Shown here in pieces: positions 36,299-43,751 of a stretch of 64,000 nucleotides of DNA (position 1 is its first letter; the number at the start of each line of letters is the position of its first letter). A program made the position numbers and the translations under genes. Location of the stretch: contig JAWKMJ010000013.1 of the NCBI GenBank assembly GCA_041392305.1, forward strand, positions 1 to 64,000, read 5' to 3'. This DNA comes from JAGQYP01 sp041392305. Lineage in GTDB: Bacteria > Bacteroidota > Bacteroidia > Flavobacteriales_D > Crocinitomicaceae. Under the pieces are notes generated by a model. That model saw nothing but the letters and a program-made list of their open reading frames with translations, did not search any database and had not been told where the DNA came from.

Positions 36299-36700
36299 AT
36301 GAATACAGATCCAATAGCTGATTACTTAACTAGAGTAAGGAATGCGATCAGCGCAAGAAAGAAAGTAGTTGATATTCCTGCATCTAATGTAAAAAAAGAA
36401 ATCACAAAGATTTTATTAGATAAAGGATACATCTTGAACTACAAATTTGAAGATACGGATAACAAGCAAGGGAACATCAAAATAGCTTTGAAATATAACC
36501 CAAGCACTAGAGTATCTGCAATAACTAAATTAGAAAGAGTTTCTAAACCAGGTCTTAGAAAGTATTGCTCTTCTTCTGATTTACCAAGAGTTCTAAATGG
36601 TCTTGGAATCGCAGTGATTTCTACCTCCAAAGGTGTGATGACTGATAAAGAAGCAAGAAACGAAAAAGTAGGTGGCGAAGTTCTTTGTTACGTTTATTAA
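36299..36700 (+). CDS. rpsH: 30S ribosomal protein S8
   Basis: S8 is a central-domain assembly protein and, in E. coli, the spc-operon repressor. The 133-residue protein (MNTDPIADYLTRVRNAISAR, VSKPGLRKYCSSSDLPRVLN, ISTSKGVMTDKEARNEKVGG) matches S8 throughout, including the STSKG rRNA-binding motif. It follows rpsN by 19 nt. Confidence 0.98.
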   Translation: MNTDPIADYLTRVRNAISARKKVVDIPASNVKKEITKILLDKGYILNYKFEDTDNKQGNIKIALKYNPSTRVSAITKLERVSKPGLRKYCSSSDLPRVLNGLGIAVISTSKGVMTDKEARNEKVGGEVLCYVY

Positions 36701-36720
36701 TTGATTAAACAATTAGAGAA

Positions 36721-37275
36721 ATGTCAAGAGTAGGAAATGCGCCAATTACAGTACCTCAAGGAGTAGAAGTAAATGTTACTTCTGACTCGGTGAAGGTGAA
36801 AGGGCCAAAAGGAGAATTAGAACAAGCTATTGATGCGGAAGCAGTTCAAGTAAAACTAGAAGAAGGTGTGATTACGCTCACTAGAACTTCTGATGTTGCT
36901 GACCACAGATCTAAGCATGGGTTGTACAGAGCACTTATCAATAACATGATTGAAGGTGTATCAAATGGATTTAAAAAGCAGTTAGAGTTTATTGGGGTTG
37001 GTTATAGAGCAACTACAAAAGGACAATTGTTAGAAATGGTTATTGGATACTCACATCCTGTAGCAATGGAAATTCCAAGCGAAGTAAAAGTTTCTGCTGA
37101 AACTGAAAAAGGAAAAGCTCCGATCGTTACTTTGGAATCACATGACAAACAATTAGTTGGTCAAGTGGCGGCCAAGATTCGTTCGTTGAGAAAACCAGAG
37201 CCATATAAAGGTAAGGGTATAAAGTATAAGGAAGAATTTATTAGAAGAAAAGCAGGTAAGGCTGCAGGTAAATAA
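36721..37275 (+). CDS. rplF: 50S ribosomal protein L6
   Basis: L6 supports the GTPase-associated region. The 184-residue protein (MSRVGNAPITVPQGVEVNV, GVGYRATTKGQLLEMVIGYS, IRSLRKPEPYKGKGIKYKEE) shows the two repeated L6 domains and the conserved C-terminal signature. The ATG is preceded by agagaa. Confidence 0.98.
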   Translation: MSRVGNAPITVPQGVEVNVTSDSVKVKGPKGELEQAIDAEAVQVKLEEGVITLTRTSDVADHRSKHGLYRALINNMIEGVSNGFKKQLEFIGVGYRATTKGQLLEMVIGYSHPVAMEIPSEVKVSAETEKGKAPIVTLESHDKQLVGQVAAKIRSLRKPEPYKGKGIKYKEEFIRRKAGKAAGK

Positions 37276-37284
37276 TTTTTGATC

Positions 37285-37638
37285 ATGGCATTTAATAAAG
37301 AAGAAGCAAGAGCTAAAGTTAAAAGAAGAATCAGAAAGAAAATTTTTGGTTCGTCTGAAAAGCCAAGAATGAGTGTTTATCGAAGTAATAAACAGATTTA
37401 TGCTCAAATCATTGATGATACCAACAGCAAAACAATTGTTTCAGCTTCATCGCAAGGAAATAAAGCTGCTGAAAAGGTAAATAAAACTGAGCAAGCTCAA
37501 ATCGTAGGCAAAGAGATAGCGGAGAAAGCGATTTCTGCTGGAATTACTGAGATTGTATTCGATAGAAATGGTTATTTATATCACGGACGAGTTAAGTCTT
37601 TGGCGGAAGCTGCTAGAGAAGCTGGTCTAAAATTTTAA
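37285..37638 (+). CDS. rplR: 50S ribosomal protein L18
   Basis: L18 carries 5S rRNA to the 50S subunit. From ATG 37285 the product is 117 residues (MAFNKEEARAKVKRRIRKK, KPRMSVYRSNKQIYAQIIDD, FDRNGYLYHGRVKSLAEAAR). The TTG at 37279 would add two residues and is not favoured. It is 9 nt after rplF and 3 nt before rpsE. Confidence 0.96.
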   Translation: MAFNKEEARAKVKRRIRKKIFGSSEKPRMSVYRSNKQIYAQIIDDTNSKTIVSASSQGNKAAEKVNKTEQAQIVGKEIAEKAISAGITEIVFDRNGYLYHGRVKSLAEAAREAGLKF

Positions 37639-37641
37639 GTT

Positions 37642-38157
37642 ATGGCACAAAACAGTAATAAAGTAAAATCGGTAGATATCGAGCTTAAAGACAAGCTTGT
37701 AGCCATTAACAGAGTTACAAAAGTAACCAAAGGTGGTAGAACATTTAGTTTCTCGGCGATTGTGGTTGTTGGGAATGAAAATGGTGTGGTTGGTCATGGT
37801 CTTGGAAAAGCGAAGGAAGTAACTGAAGCAATTTCGAAAGGAATTGATGATGCGAAGAAGAACCTTATTAAAGTTCCGATAATTAATGGAACTGTTCCCC
37901 ATTTGCAAAAGGGTAAATATTCAGGAGCTAAAGTTATGTTGAAACCAGCTTCAAATGGTACAGGAGTAATTGCAGGTGGTGCGATGAGAGCTGTATTGGA
38001 AAGTGTTGGTATTACTGATGTTTTGGCTAAGTCTCAGGGATCTTCGAACCCACACAATGTAGTTAAAGCGACTATTTCTGCCTTGGCAGAAATGAGAGAT
38101 GCCGCAACCATTGCTAGACAAAGAGGAGTGAGCATGGACAAAGTGTTTAACGGTTAA
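37642..38157 (+). CDS. rpsE: 30S ribosomal protein S5
   Basis: S5 affects decoding fidelity and mRNA entry. The 171-residue protein contains VTKVTKGGRTFSFSAIVVV, the double-stranded-RNA-binding start, and GVIAGGAMRAVLESVGITD, the S5 C-terminal domain. The length is normal and the gene lies between rplR and rpmD. Confidence 0.98.
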   Translation: MAQNSNKVKSVDIELKDKLVAINRVTKVTKGGRTFSFSAIVVVGNENGVVGHGLGKAKEVTEAISKGIDDAKKNLIKVPIINGTVPHLQKGKYSGAKVMLKPASNGTGVIAGGAMRAVLESVGITDVLAKSQGSSNPHNVVKATISALAEMRDAATIARQRGVSMDKVFNG

Positions 38158-38168
38158 TTTTTAATACA

Positions 38169-38345
38169 ATGGCTAAAATTAAAATTAAACAAGTAAGAAG
38201 CGGTATTAATAGACCGAAAGATCAAAAAGCGACTTTAGTAGCTTTAGGGTTGAACAAGATGAACAGAGTTGTAGAAAAAGAAGATACACCTCAGATTCAA
38301 GGAATGATTAAGAAAGTTAGTCATTTAGTTGAAGTTGTTAAATAA
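38169..38345 (+). CDS. rpmD: 50S ribosomal protein L30
   Basis: The 58-residue protein (MAKIKIKQVRSGINRPKDQK, ATLVALGLNKMNRVVEKEDT, then PQIQGMIKKVSHLVEVVK) matches L30, including the GLNKMN turn. It lies 11 nt after rpsE and 17 nt before rplO, in the standard spc order. Confidence 0.96.
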   Translation: MAKIKIKQVRSGINRPKDQKATLVALGLNKMNRVVEKEDTPQIQGMIKKVSHLVEVVK

Positions 38346-38362
38346 TAAAACTTTTTAAAGAA

Positions 38363-38809
38363 ATGAATTTAGGTAGTTTAAAACCAGCATCTGGATCGGT
38401 TAAAACGAGAAAGAGAATTGGTAGAGGACAAGGATCTGGTAAAGGTGGGACTTCTACAAGAGGACACAAAGGAGCCAAATCAAGATCTGGATATTCGAGA
38501 AAAATTGGATTTGAAGGTGGTCAAATGCCTCTTCAAAGACGAGTTCCTAAGTCTGGATTCAAAAACATCAATAGAGTTGAGTATAAAGCAATCAATCTTG
38601 ATGTTATTCAGCACCTTGTGGATAATAAAAAAGTAAAAGAAATTACTCCAGAGATCCTTTCCGAAAATGGAATTGTATCGAAAAACGACAAAATCAAAAT
38701 TCTAGGTAGAGGAGAGTTAAAAGCAAAAATAAATGTAACTGCACATGCTTTCTCTGATTCTGCAAAGGATGCTATCGAGAAAATTGGAGGAGAAGTCAAA
38801 ACGATGTAA
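38363..38809 (+). CDS. rplO: 50S ribosomal protein L15
   Basis: The 148-residue protein has the glycine- and arginine-rich L15 N-terminus (RGQGSGKGGTSTRGHKGAKS, then GGQMPLQRRVPKSGF) that threads into 23S rRNA, and a globular C-terminal half with IKILGRGELKAKINVTAHAF. It is 14 nt before secY, the usual order. Confidence 0.97.
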   Translation: MNLGSLKPASGSVKTRKRIGRGQGSGKGGTSTRGHKGAKSRSGYSRKIGFEGGQMPLQRRVPKSGFKNINRVEYKAINLDVIQHLVDNKKVKEITPEILSENGIVSKNDKIKILGRGELKAKINVTAHAFSDSAKDAIEKIGGEVKTM

Positions 38810-38823
38810 TCTTAGTATTTCAA

Positions 38824-40143
38824 ATGAAGAGATTTATAAATACATTACAGAACATTTGGAAGGTCGAGGAGCTAAGGAAAAGAATTATTCTGACACTTGG
38901 TTTGATTTTGGTTTACAGAATCGGATCCTTCATTGTTTTGCCTGGTATTGACCCGGGAAAATTGGAGAGTAGTACAACCGGACTTGGAGCCATTCTTGCA
39001 TTGTTTACAGGAGGAGCATTTTCTAGAGCTTCAATTCTTGCTTTAGGAATTATGCCCTACATTTCTGCATCTATTATCATGCAGTTGTTGGGATTTGCTA
39101 TTCCACAAATTCAAAAAATGCAGCAAGATGGTGAATCAGGAAGGAAGAAGATCAATAACTATACTAGATTATTGACCATTGTCATTTGTGCGTTCCAAGC
39201 TCCTAGCTATATTTCTCTTACCGTGCCTCCACAAGCATTGGTTGACGCCACCCCATTCTGGTGGGTGTCCACAGTATCACTGCTTATTGCAGGAACTATG
39301 TTTGTTATGTGGATAGGTGAAAAAATCACAGACAGAGGAATCGGCAATGGAATTTCATTGCTAATTACTGTAGGAATTTTAGCTGGATTGCCACAAGCTT
39401 TCTTTCAGGAAGTTAGTCTCAAAACAGAAGATGGGAATATATTCTTGATTATTGTGGAAATGGTTGTTTTCCTAGTAGTGATTTTGGTAACAGTTTTGCT
39501 GGTACAAGGAGTAAGAAGAATTCCTGTTCAATATGCAAAGAGGGTTGTTGGAGCCAGAAATAATATTGCAGAACAAGGTGTACGGGATTATATACCATTA
39601 AAGGTTAACTCTTCTGGGGTAATGCCGATTATTTTTGCTCAAGCGATTATGTCGATTCCATTATTTGCTGCTAATTATTTTCAGTCAACTGCGTTTGCAT
39701 CTATGACTGACATCCAAGGGTTTTGGTATAACTTTGTTTTTGCAGTTGTGATAATAGTATTCACATATTTCTACACTGCAATCATGATTAATCCAAAACA
39801 AATGGCGGATGATATGAAGCGAAATGGTGGTTTCATACCTGGTGTTAAACCTGGGTCGCATACAGCAGAATTTATTGATAGCGTGTTGTCCAAAATTACA
39901 CTTCCTGGAGCTTTGTTCTTAGGGATTATTGCAATTTTGCCAGCTTTTGCCATGCAAGCAGGAGTGACTCAAGGTTTTGCAATGTTCTTCGGAGGAACAT
40001 CTCTCTTGATTATGGTTGGTGTAGTATTGGATACATTACAGCAAATTGAGAGCTACTTACTTTCAAGACATTACGACGGCTTGATGGAAGGTGGAAAGAT
40101 CAAGGGAAGAAGAAGTGAAATTTCTGGAGGAGGAATGGTATAA
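38824..40143 (+). CDS. secY: Protein translocase subunit SecY
   Basis: SecY is the channel of the SecYEG translocon in the inner membrane. The 439-residue protein has ten hydrophobic segments, the plug and pore region GGAFSRASILALGIMPYISA in helix 2, and the cytosolic SecA/ribosome-binding loops with RRIPVQYAKRV. It lies between rplO and infA. The map and adk genes found here in many bacteria are absent, as expected for this group. Signal-bearing products in the window (surface protein, lipoproteins) would pass through it. Confidence 0.98.
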   Translation: MKRFINTLQNIWKVEELRKRIILTLGLILVYRIGSFIVLPGIDPGKLESSTTGLGAILALFTGGAFSRASILALGIMPYISASIIMQLLGFAIPQIQKMQQDGESGRKKINNYTRLLTIVICAFQAPSYISLTVPPQALVDATPFWWVSTVSLLIAGTMFVMWIGEKITDRGIGNGISLLITVGILAGLPQAFFQEVSLKTEDGNIFLIIVEMVVFLVVILVTVLLVQGVRRIPVQYAKRVVGARNNIAEQGVRDYIPLKVNSSGVMPIIFAQAIMSIPLFAANYFQSTAFASMTDIQGFWYNFVFAVVIIVFTYFYTAIMINPKQMADDMKRNGGFIPGVKPGSHTAEFIDSVLSKITLPGALFLGIIAILPAFAMQAGVTQGFAMFFGGTSLLIMVGVVLDTLQQIESYLLSRHYDGLMEGGKIKGRRSEISGGGMV

Positions 40144-40152
40144 TACATATTT

Positions 40153-40371
40153 ATGGCGAAGCAGACATCAATAGAGCAAGACGGAACAATTATAGAAGCA
40201 CTTTCCAATGCCATGTTTAGAGTGGAATTGGAGAATGGTCATGTAATTACCGCACATATCTCAGGAAAGATGCGTATGTATTATATTAAAATATTGCCTG
40301 GAGACCGAGTAAAGGTTGAAATGTCTCCTTATGATTTAACAAAAGGAAGAATAACATTTAGATACAAATAA
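40153..40371 (+). CDS. infA: Translation initiation factor IF-1
   Basis: The 72-residue OB-fold protein (MAKQTSIEQDGTIIEALSNA, FRVELENGHVITAHISGKMR, VEMSPYDLTKGRITFRYK) matches IF-1, which blocks the A site during initiation. It is 9 nt after secY and 9 nt before rpmJ. Confidence 0.98.
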   Translation: MAKQTSIEQDGTIIEALSNAMFRVELENGHVITAHISGKMRMYYIKILPGDRVKVEMSPYDLTKGRITFRYK

Positions 40372-40380
40372 GAAATTGTT

Positions 40381-40497
40381 ATGAAAGTTAGAGCGTCAGT
40401 AAAGAAGAGATCTGAAGACTGTAAAATAGTCAAAAGAAAAGGAAGAGTTTACGTAATTAATAAAAAGAACCCTAAGTTTAAGCAACGTCAAGGGTAA
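40381..40497 (+). CDS. rpmJ: 50S ribosomal protein L36, zinc-independent form
   Basis: The 38-residue basic protein (MKVRASVKKRSEDCKIVKRK, then GRVYVINKKNPKFKQRQG) is L36. The zinc-binding form has three Cys and a His; here only Cys14 remains, so this is the C-minus type. It is located between infA and rpsM, as is standard. Confidence 0.96.
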   Translation: MKVRASVKKRSEDCKIVKRKGRVYVINKKNPKFKQRQG

Positions 40498-40510
40498 AAA
40501 TGTAAAGATT

Positions 40511-40885
40511 ATGGCAAGGATTGCTGGAATAGATTTACCAAAAAATAAAAGAGGAGTTATTGGGCTTACCTATATCTATGGAATAGGTAGAAGCAGAGCC
40601 CAAGAAATTTTGGATTCTTGTGGTATCGATCACAACATCAAAGTGAATGATTGGACGGATGATCAACAAGGTCTTATAAGAAATGCTGTTAATGAGATCA
40701 AAGTAGAAGGTGCATTGAGATCTGAGGTGCAATTGAACATTAAGCGATTAATGGATATTGGTTGCTACAGAGGAATTCGACACAGATCAGGGCTGCCTTT
40801 GAGAGGTCAAAGAACTAAAAATAACTCGAGAACAAGAAAAGGTAAAAAGAAAACTGTTGCTAACAAGAAAAAAGCAACTAAATAA
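40511..40885 (+). CDS. rpsM: 30S ribosomal protein S13
   Basis: S13 bridges the 30S head to the 50S and contacts P-site tRNA. The 124-residue protein has MARIAGIDLPKNKRGVIGLT, the helix-two-turn-helix region, and the basic tail GLPLRGQRTKNNSRTRKGKK. It opens the alpha part, 13 nt after rpmJ. Confidence 0.98.
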   Translation: MARIAGIDLPKNKRGVIGLTYIYGIGRSRAQEILDSCGIDHNIKVNDWTDDQQGLIRNAVNEIKVEGALRSEVQLNIKRLMDIGCYRGIRHRSGLPLRGQRTKNNSRTRKGKKKTVANKKKATK

Positions 40886-40899
40886 TAAACTATTAGAGT

Positions 40900-41286
40900 A
40901 TGGCAAAATCTAATAAAGCTAAAAAGAAAAATGTAAAGGTTGATGCAGTGGGCCAGGCTCACATCAGTGCGTCCTTTAATAACATCATTATTTCTTTAAC
41001 GAATAATGCTGGAGAAGTTCTTTCATGGTCTTCTGCTGGTAAAATGGGATTCAGAGGTTCAAAAAAGAATACTCCTTACGCTGCTCAGATGGCTGCGCAA
41101 GATTGTTCAAAAGAAGCTTATGATCTAGGATTGAGAAGAGTGAAGGTATATGTAAAAGGTCCTGGTTCGGGAAGAGAATCTGCTATTAGAACAATCCATA
41201 ATAGCGGAATTGAGGTGTCGGAAATCGTTGATGTTACTCCACTTCCTCATAACGGATGTAGACCTCCGAAAAGAAGAAGAGTTTAA
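40900..41286 (+). CDS. rpsK: 30S ribosomal protein S11
   Basis: S11 lies on the platform near the mRNA exit. The 128-residue protein (AHISASFNNIIISLTNNAGE, GFRGSKKNTPYAAQMAAQD, TPLPHNGCRPPKRRRV) matches S11 over its length, including the conserved Pro/Arg tail. It lies between rpsM and rpsD. Confidence 0.98.
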   Translation: MAKSNKAKKKNVKVDAVGQAHISASFNNIIISLTNNAGEVLSWSSAGKMGFRGSKKNTPYAAQMAAQDCSKEAYDLGLRRVKVYVKGPGSGRESAIRTIHNSGIEVSEIVDVTPLPHNGCRPPKRRRV

Positions 41287-41303
41287 TTAGAAAAAGTTAA
41301 AAA

Positions 41304-41909
41304 ATGGCAAGATACAGAGGCCCAAAATCAAAAATTGCTAGAAAGTTCAGAGAACCAATTTTTGGAGAAGATAAAGCTCTTGAAAGAAAGAACTACCCTC
41401 CGGGAATGCATGGTCCTAATAAAAGAAGAGGAAAGAAGTCTGAATATGCAATTCAGTTGGAAGAAAAGCAAAAGGCAAAATACACTTATGGTATTTTAGA
41501 GAGACAATTCTCGAACCTTTTCAAAACTGCTTCCAGAATGAAAGGTATTACTGGTCAAAACTTATTACAATTGTGTGAGTCTAGATTAGATAATACAGTT
41601 TTCAGACTTGGTGTTGCTTCAAGTAGAAGACAAGCAAGACAATTGGTAAATCACAGACACATCCTTGTTAATGGAGAAATTGTTAATATTCCTTCATATA
41701 GATTGAAAGAAGGTGATGTTGTTGCTGTTAGAGAAAAATCAAAGTCTTTGGAAATTATCCAATCTTCATTGAGCACAAACACTCAAAAATTCGATTGGTT
41801 AGATTGGGATTCGTCTTCGATGACAGGTAAATTTATGTCTGTTCCATCTAGAGAAATGATTCCTGAGAATATCAAGGAACAACTAATCGTAGAATTGTAT
41901 TCTAAATAA
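41304..41909 (+). CDS. rpsD: 30S ribosomal protein S4
   Basis: S4 starts 30S assembly. The 201-residue protein has MARYRGPKSKIARKFREPI and the S4 RNA-binding domain LDNTVFRLGVASSRRQARQL. The N-terminal CxxC motif of zinc-binding S4 proteins is absent, so this is the zinc-free form. It precedes rpoA by 20 nt. Confidence 0.98.
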   Translation: MARYRGPKSKIARKFREPIFGEDKALERKNYPPGMHGPNKRRGKKSEYAIQLEEKQKAKYTYGILERQFSNLFKTASRMKGITGQNLLQLCESRLDNTVFRLGVASSRRQARQLVNHRHILVNGEIVNIPSYRLKEGDVVAVREKSKSLEIIQSSLSTNTQKFDWLDWDSSSMTGKFMSVPSREMIPENIKEQLIVELYSK

Positions 41910-41929
41910 TAAACTAAGAAAAGATTAAA

Positions 41930-42922
41930 ATGGCAATACTAGACTTCCAAAAACCTGATAAGGTATTTATGGTTCAATCTGATGACTTCGCAGGACAATT
42001 CGAATTTCGTCCTTTGGAGCCAGGTTACGGTGTTACAATTGGTAATGCCTTGAGAAGAACTCTTTTGTCTTCTCTTGAAGGTTACGCAATCACTTCAATA
42101 AAGATTGAGGGTGTTGAACACGAGTTTTCAACTATCAAAGGGGTGGTAGAAGATGTAACTGAAATGGTTCTGAATTTGAAGCAAGTAAGATTCAAACAGC
42201 AGATTGATGGTACTGATTCAGAGCAGGTAATTATTTCTGTAACAGGACAGGATAAATTTACTGCAGGTGATATTGGAAAGTTTACTTCTGCATTCCAGGT
42301 TCTTAATCCAGATTTAGTGATTTGTACCATGGAACCAAATGTGAAGCTTGATATCGAGTTAACAATCAATAAAGGTAGAGGTTATGTGCCTGCTGAAGAA
42401 AATAAAACAGCTAATGCACCAATCGGTACGATCTTTATCGATGCAATTTTTACTCCAATCAAGAATGTGAAGTACGCAGTTGAAAACTTCAGAGTTGAGC
42501 AAAAAACTGATTACGAAAAATTAGTTTTTGATATCATTTCTGATGGATCAATTCATCCAAAAGACGCTTTGAAAGAAGCTGCTAAGATTTTGATTCACCA
42601 TTTCATGTTGTTTTCTGACGAGAAGATTACAATTGATACTGAAGAAAAATCAGAAACTGAAGAATTCGATGAAACTTCATTGCACATGAGACAGTTGTTG
42701 AAGACTAAATTGGTAGACATGGATTTATCGGTTAGAGCTCTTAACTGTTTAAAGGCTGCAGATGTTGAAACTCTTGGTGATTTAGTTTCTTACAATAAGA
42801 ATGATCTGTTGAAATTCAGAAATTTCGGTAAGAAATCTTTAACTGAGTTGGAAGACTTAGTTGAGTCTAAAGGGTTGTCATTTGGAATGAACGTATCTAA
42901 ATACAAATTAGATAAAGAATAA
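41930..42922 (+). CDS. rpoA: DNA-directed RNA polymerase subunit alpha
   Basis: Alpha dimerises to nucleate core polymerase assembly, and its C-terminal domain contacts upstream DNA and activators. The 330-residue protein has the N-terminal assembly motif GYGVTIGNALRRTLLSSLEG, a linker, and a C-terminal domain with DMDLSVRALNCLKAADVETL. The Arg and Asn in SVRALN are the residues that bind UP-element DNA in E. coli. The gap to rplQ (130 nt) is unusually long for this cluster and structured. Confidence 0.98.
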   Translation: MAILDFQKPDKVFMVQSDDFAGQFEFRPLEPGYGVTIGNALRRTLLSSLEGYAITSIKIEGVEHEFSTIKGVVEDVTEMVLNLKQVRFKQQIDGTDSEQVIISVTGQDKFTAGDIGKFTSAFQVLNPDLVICTMEPNVKLDIELTINKGRGYVPAEENKTANAPIGTIFIDAIFTPIKNVKYAVENFRVEQKTDYEKLVFDIISDGSIHPKDALKEAAKILIHHFMLFSDEKITIDTEEKSETEEFDETSLHMRQLLKTKLVDMDLSVRALNCLKAADVETLGDLVSYNKNDLLKFRNFGKKSLTELEDLVESKGLSFGMNVSKYKLDKE

Positions 42923-42926
42923 TTCG

Positions 42927-43039
42927 AAGCCTCTTAATATGGGGCTTTTATACTCTCAAAATCCTTGTGAGGGAGTCTAAAAAAACATTAAGGTTAGGTT
43001 TTATAAACACTCGTTCAAGTACTATAGCAGGCTTGGACG
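42927..43039 (+). promoter_or_regulatory. Structured rpoA-rplQ gap; candidate attenuator/leader
   Basis: Hairpin 1: AAGCCTC (42927-42933) with GGGGCTT (42941-42947), followed by a short T-run. Hairpin 2: ACTCTC (42952-42957) with GGGAGT (42971-42976), followed by AAAAAA. Hairpin 3: CGTTCAAG (43012-43019) with CTTGGACG (43032-43039), ending 13 nt before rplQ. A TAGGTTTT box at 42995-43002 is one base off a -7 element. Together these suggest partial termination after rpoA and separate control of rplQ. This is inference from pairing by eye. Confidence 0.4.
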
Positions 43040-43052
43040 CAAATTAAAAGAA

Positions 43053-43649
43053 ATGAGACACGGTAAGAAAATTAATCATTTAGGAAGAAAAGCAGCTCAC
43101 AGAAAAGCAATGCTTTCAAACATGGCTTGTTCATTGATTGAACACAAAAGAATCAATACAACAGTTGCAAAAGCGAAAGCTTTAAGACAATATATTGAGC
43201 CAGTTTTGACTAAATCTAAAACAGATTCTACACACTCAAGAAGAATCGTATTTAAGTATTTGCAAAATAAATATGCTGTTACTGAATTATTCAGAGAAGT
43301 AGCTCCTAAAATTTCTGATAGAAACGGTGGATACACTAGAATTATCAGAACAGGAAACAGACTTGGTGATAATGCAGAAATGTGTATGATTGAGCTAGTA
43401 GACTTCAATGAATTGATGCTACAAGAAGCTAAGCCAGCTAAGAAAACTACTAGAAGATCTAGAAGAGGTGGTACAGCGAAGACTGATGAAGCTCCTGCGA
43501 CTGAAACTAAAGCGGAAGCGAAAGAAGAGCCAAAAGCGGAAGAAACACCAGTTGAAGAGAAGAAAGAGGAGCCAAAAGCAGAAGCTCCGAAAGAAGAGAA
43601 AAAAGAAGACGAAGCAGAAGGAACTGAAGAAGAAAAAACTGAAGAATAA
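43053..43649 (+). CDS. rplQ: 50S ribosomal protein L17 with long charged C-terminal tail
   Basis: L17 sits near the tunnel exit. The first ~120 residues are canonical (MRHGKKINHLGRKAAHRKAM, NRLGDNAEMCMIELVDFNEL). A basic linker (KKTTRRSRRGG) and then a tail of about 60 residues made almost only of Glu, Lys, Ala and Pro follow, bringing the protein to 198 residues against about 127 in E. coli. The tail is low-complexity and probably disordered. It is the last gene of the supercluster, and a strong terminator follows. Confidence 0.95.
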   Translation: MRHGKKINHLGRKAAHRKAMLSNMACSLIEHKRINTTVAKAKALRQYIEPVLTKSKTDSTHSRRIVFKYLQNKYAVTELFREVAPKISDRNGGYTRIIRTGNRLGDNAEMCMIELVDFNELMLQEAKPAKKTTRRSRRGGTAKTDEAPATETKAEAKEEPKAEETPVEEKKEEPKAEAPKEEKKEDEAEGTEEEKTEE

Positions 43650-43676
43650 TTGCTTTGTTGAAAATACGTTTATAAA

Positions 43677-43708
43677 AAGGGAGGTTTATTATAACCTCCC
43701 TTTTTTAT
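43677..43708 (+). terminator. Terminator of the ribosomal supercluster
   Basis: AAGGGAGGTT (43677-43686) pairs with AACCTCCCTT (43693-43702) around a 6-nt loop, then a T-run. It separates rplQ from carA. Confidence 0.92.
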
Positions 43709-43725
43709 TAAATAAATATTAATTC

Positions 43726-43733
43726 TAATTTTG
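43726..43733 (+). promoter_or_regulatory. -7 promoter box for carA
   Basis: TAATTTTG is an exact TAnnTTTG match 18 nt before the carA ATG at 43752, placed right after the supercluster terminator. Its last bases overlap the TTG at 43731, so that TTG cannot be the start codon if this promoter is used. Confidence 0.65.
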
Positions 43734-43751
43734 TCCAGTCAATTAAAAAAT

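Noticed and set aside
26384..43708. tRNA or rRNA genes, tuf, or a CRISPR array within or beside the ribosomal cluster
   Set aside because: No tRNA arm motifs, rRNA stretches, tuf motifs or regularly spaced repeats were found.
43731..43751. TTG at 43731 as the carA start
   Set aside because: It lies in the -7 promoter box; the ATG at 43752 gives the family N-terminus.
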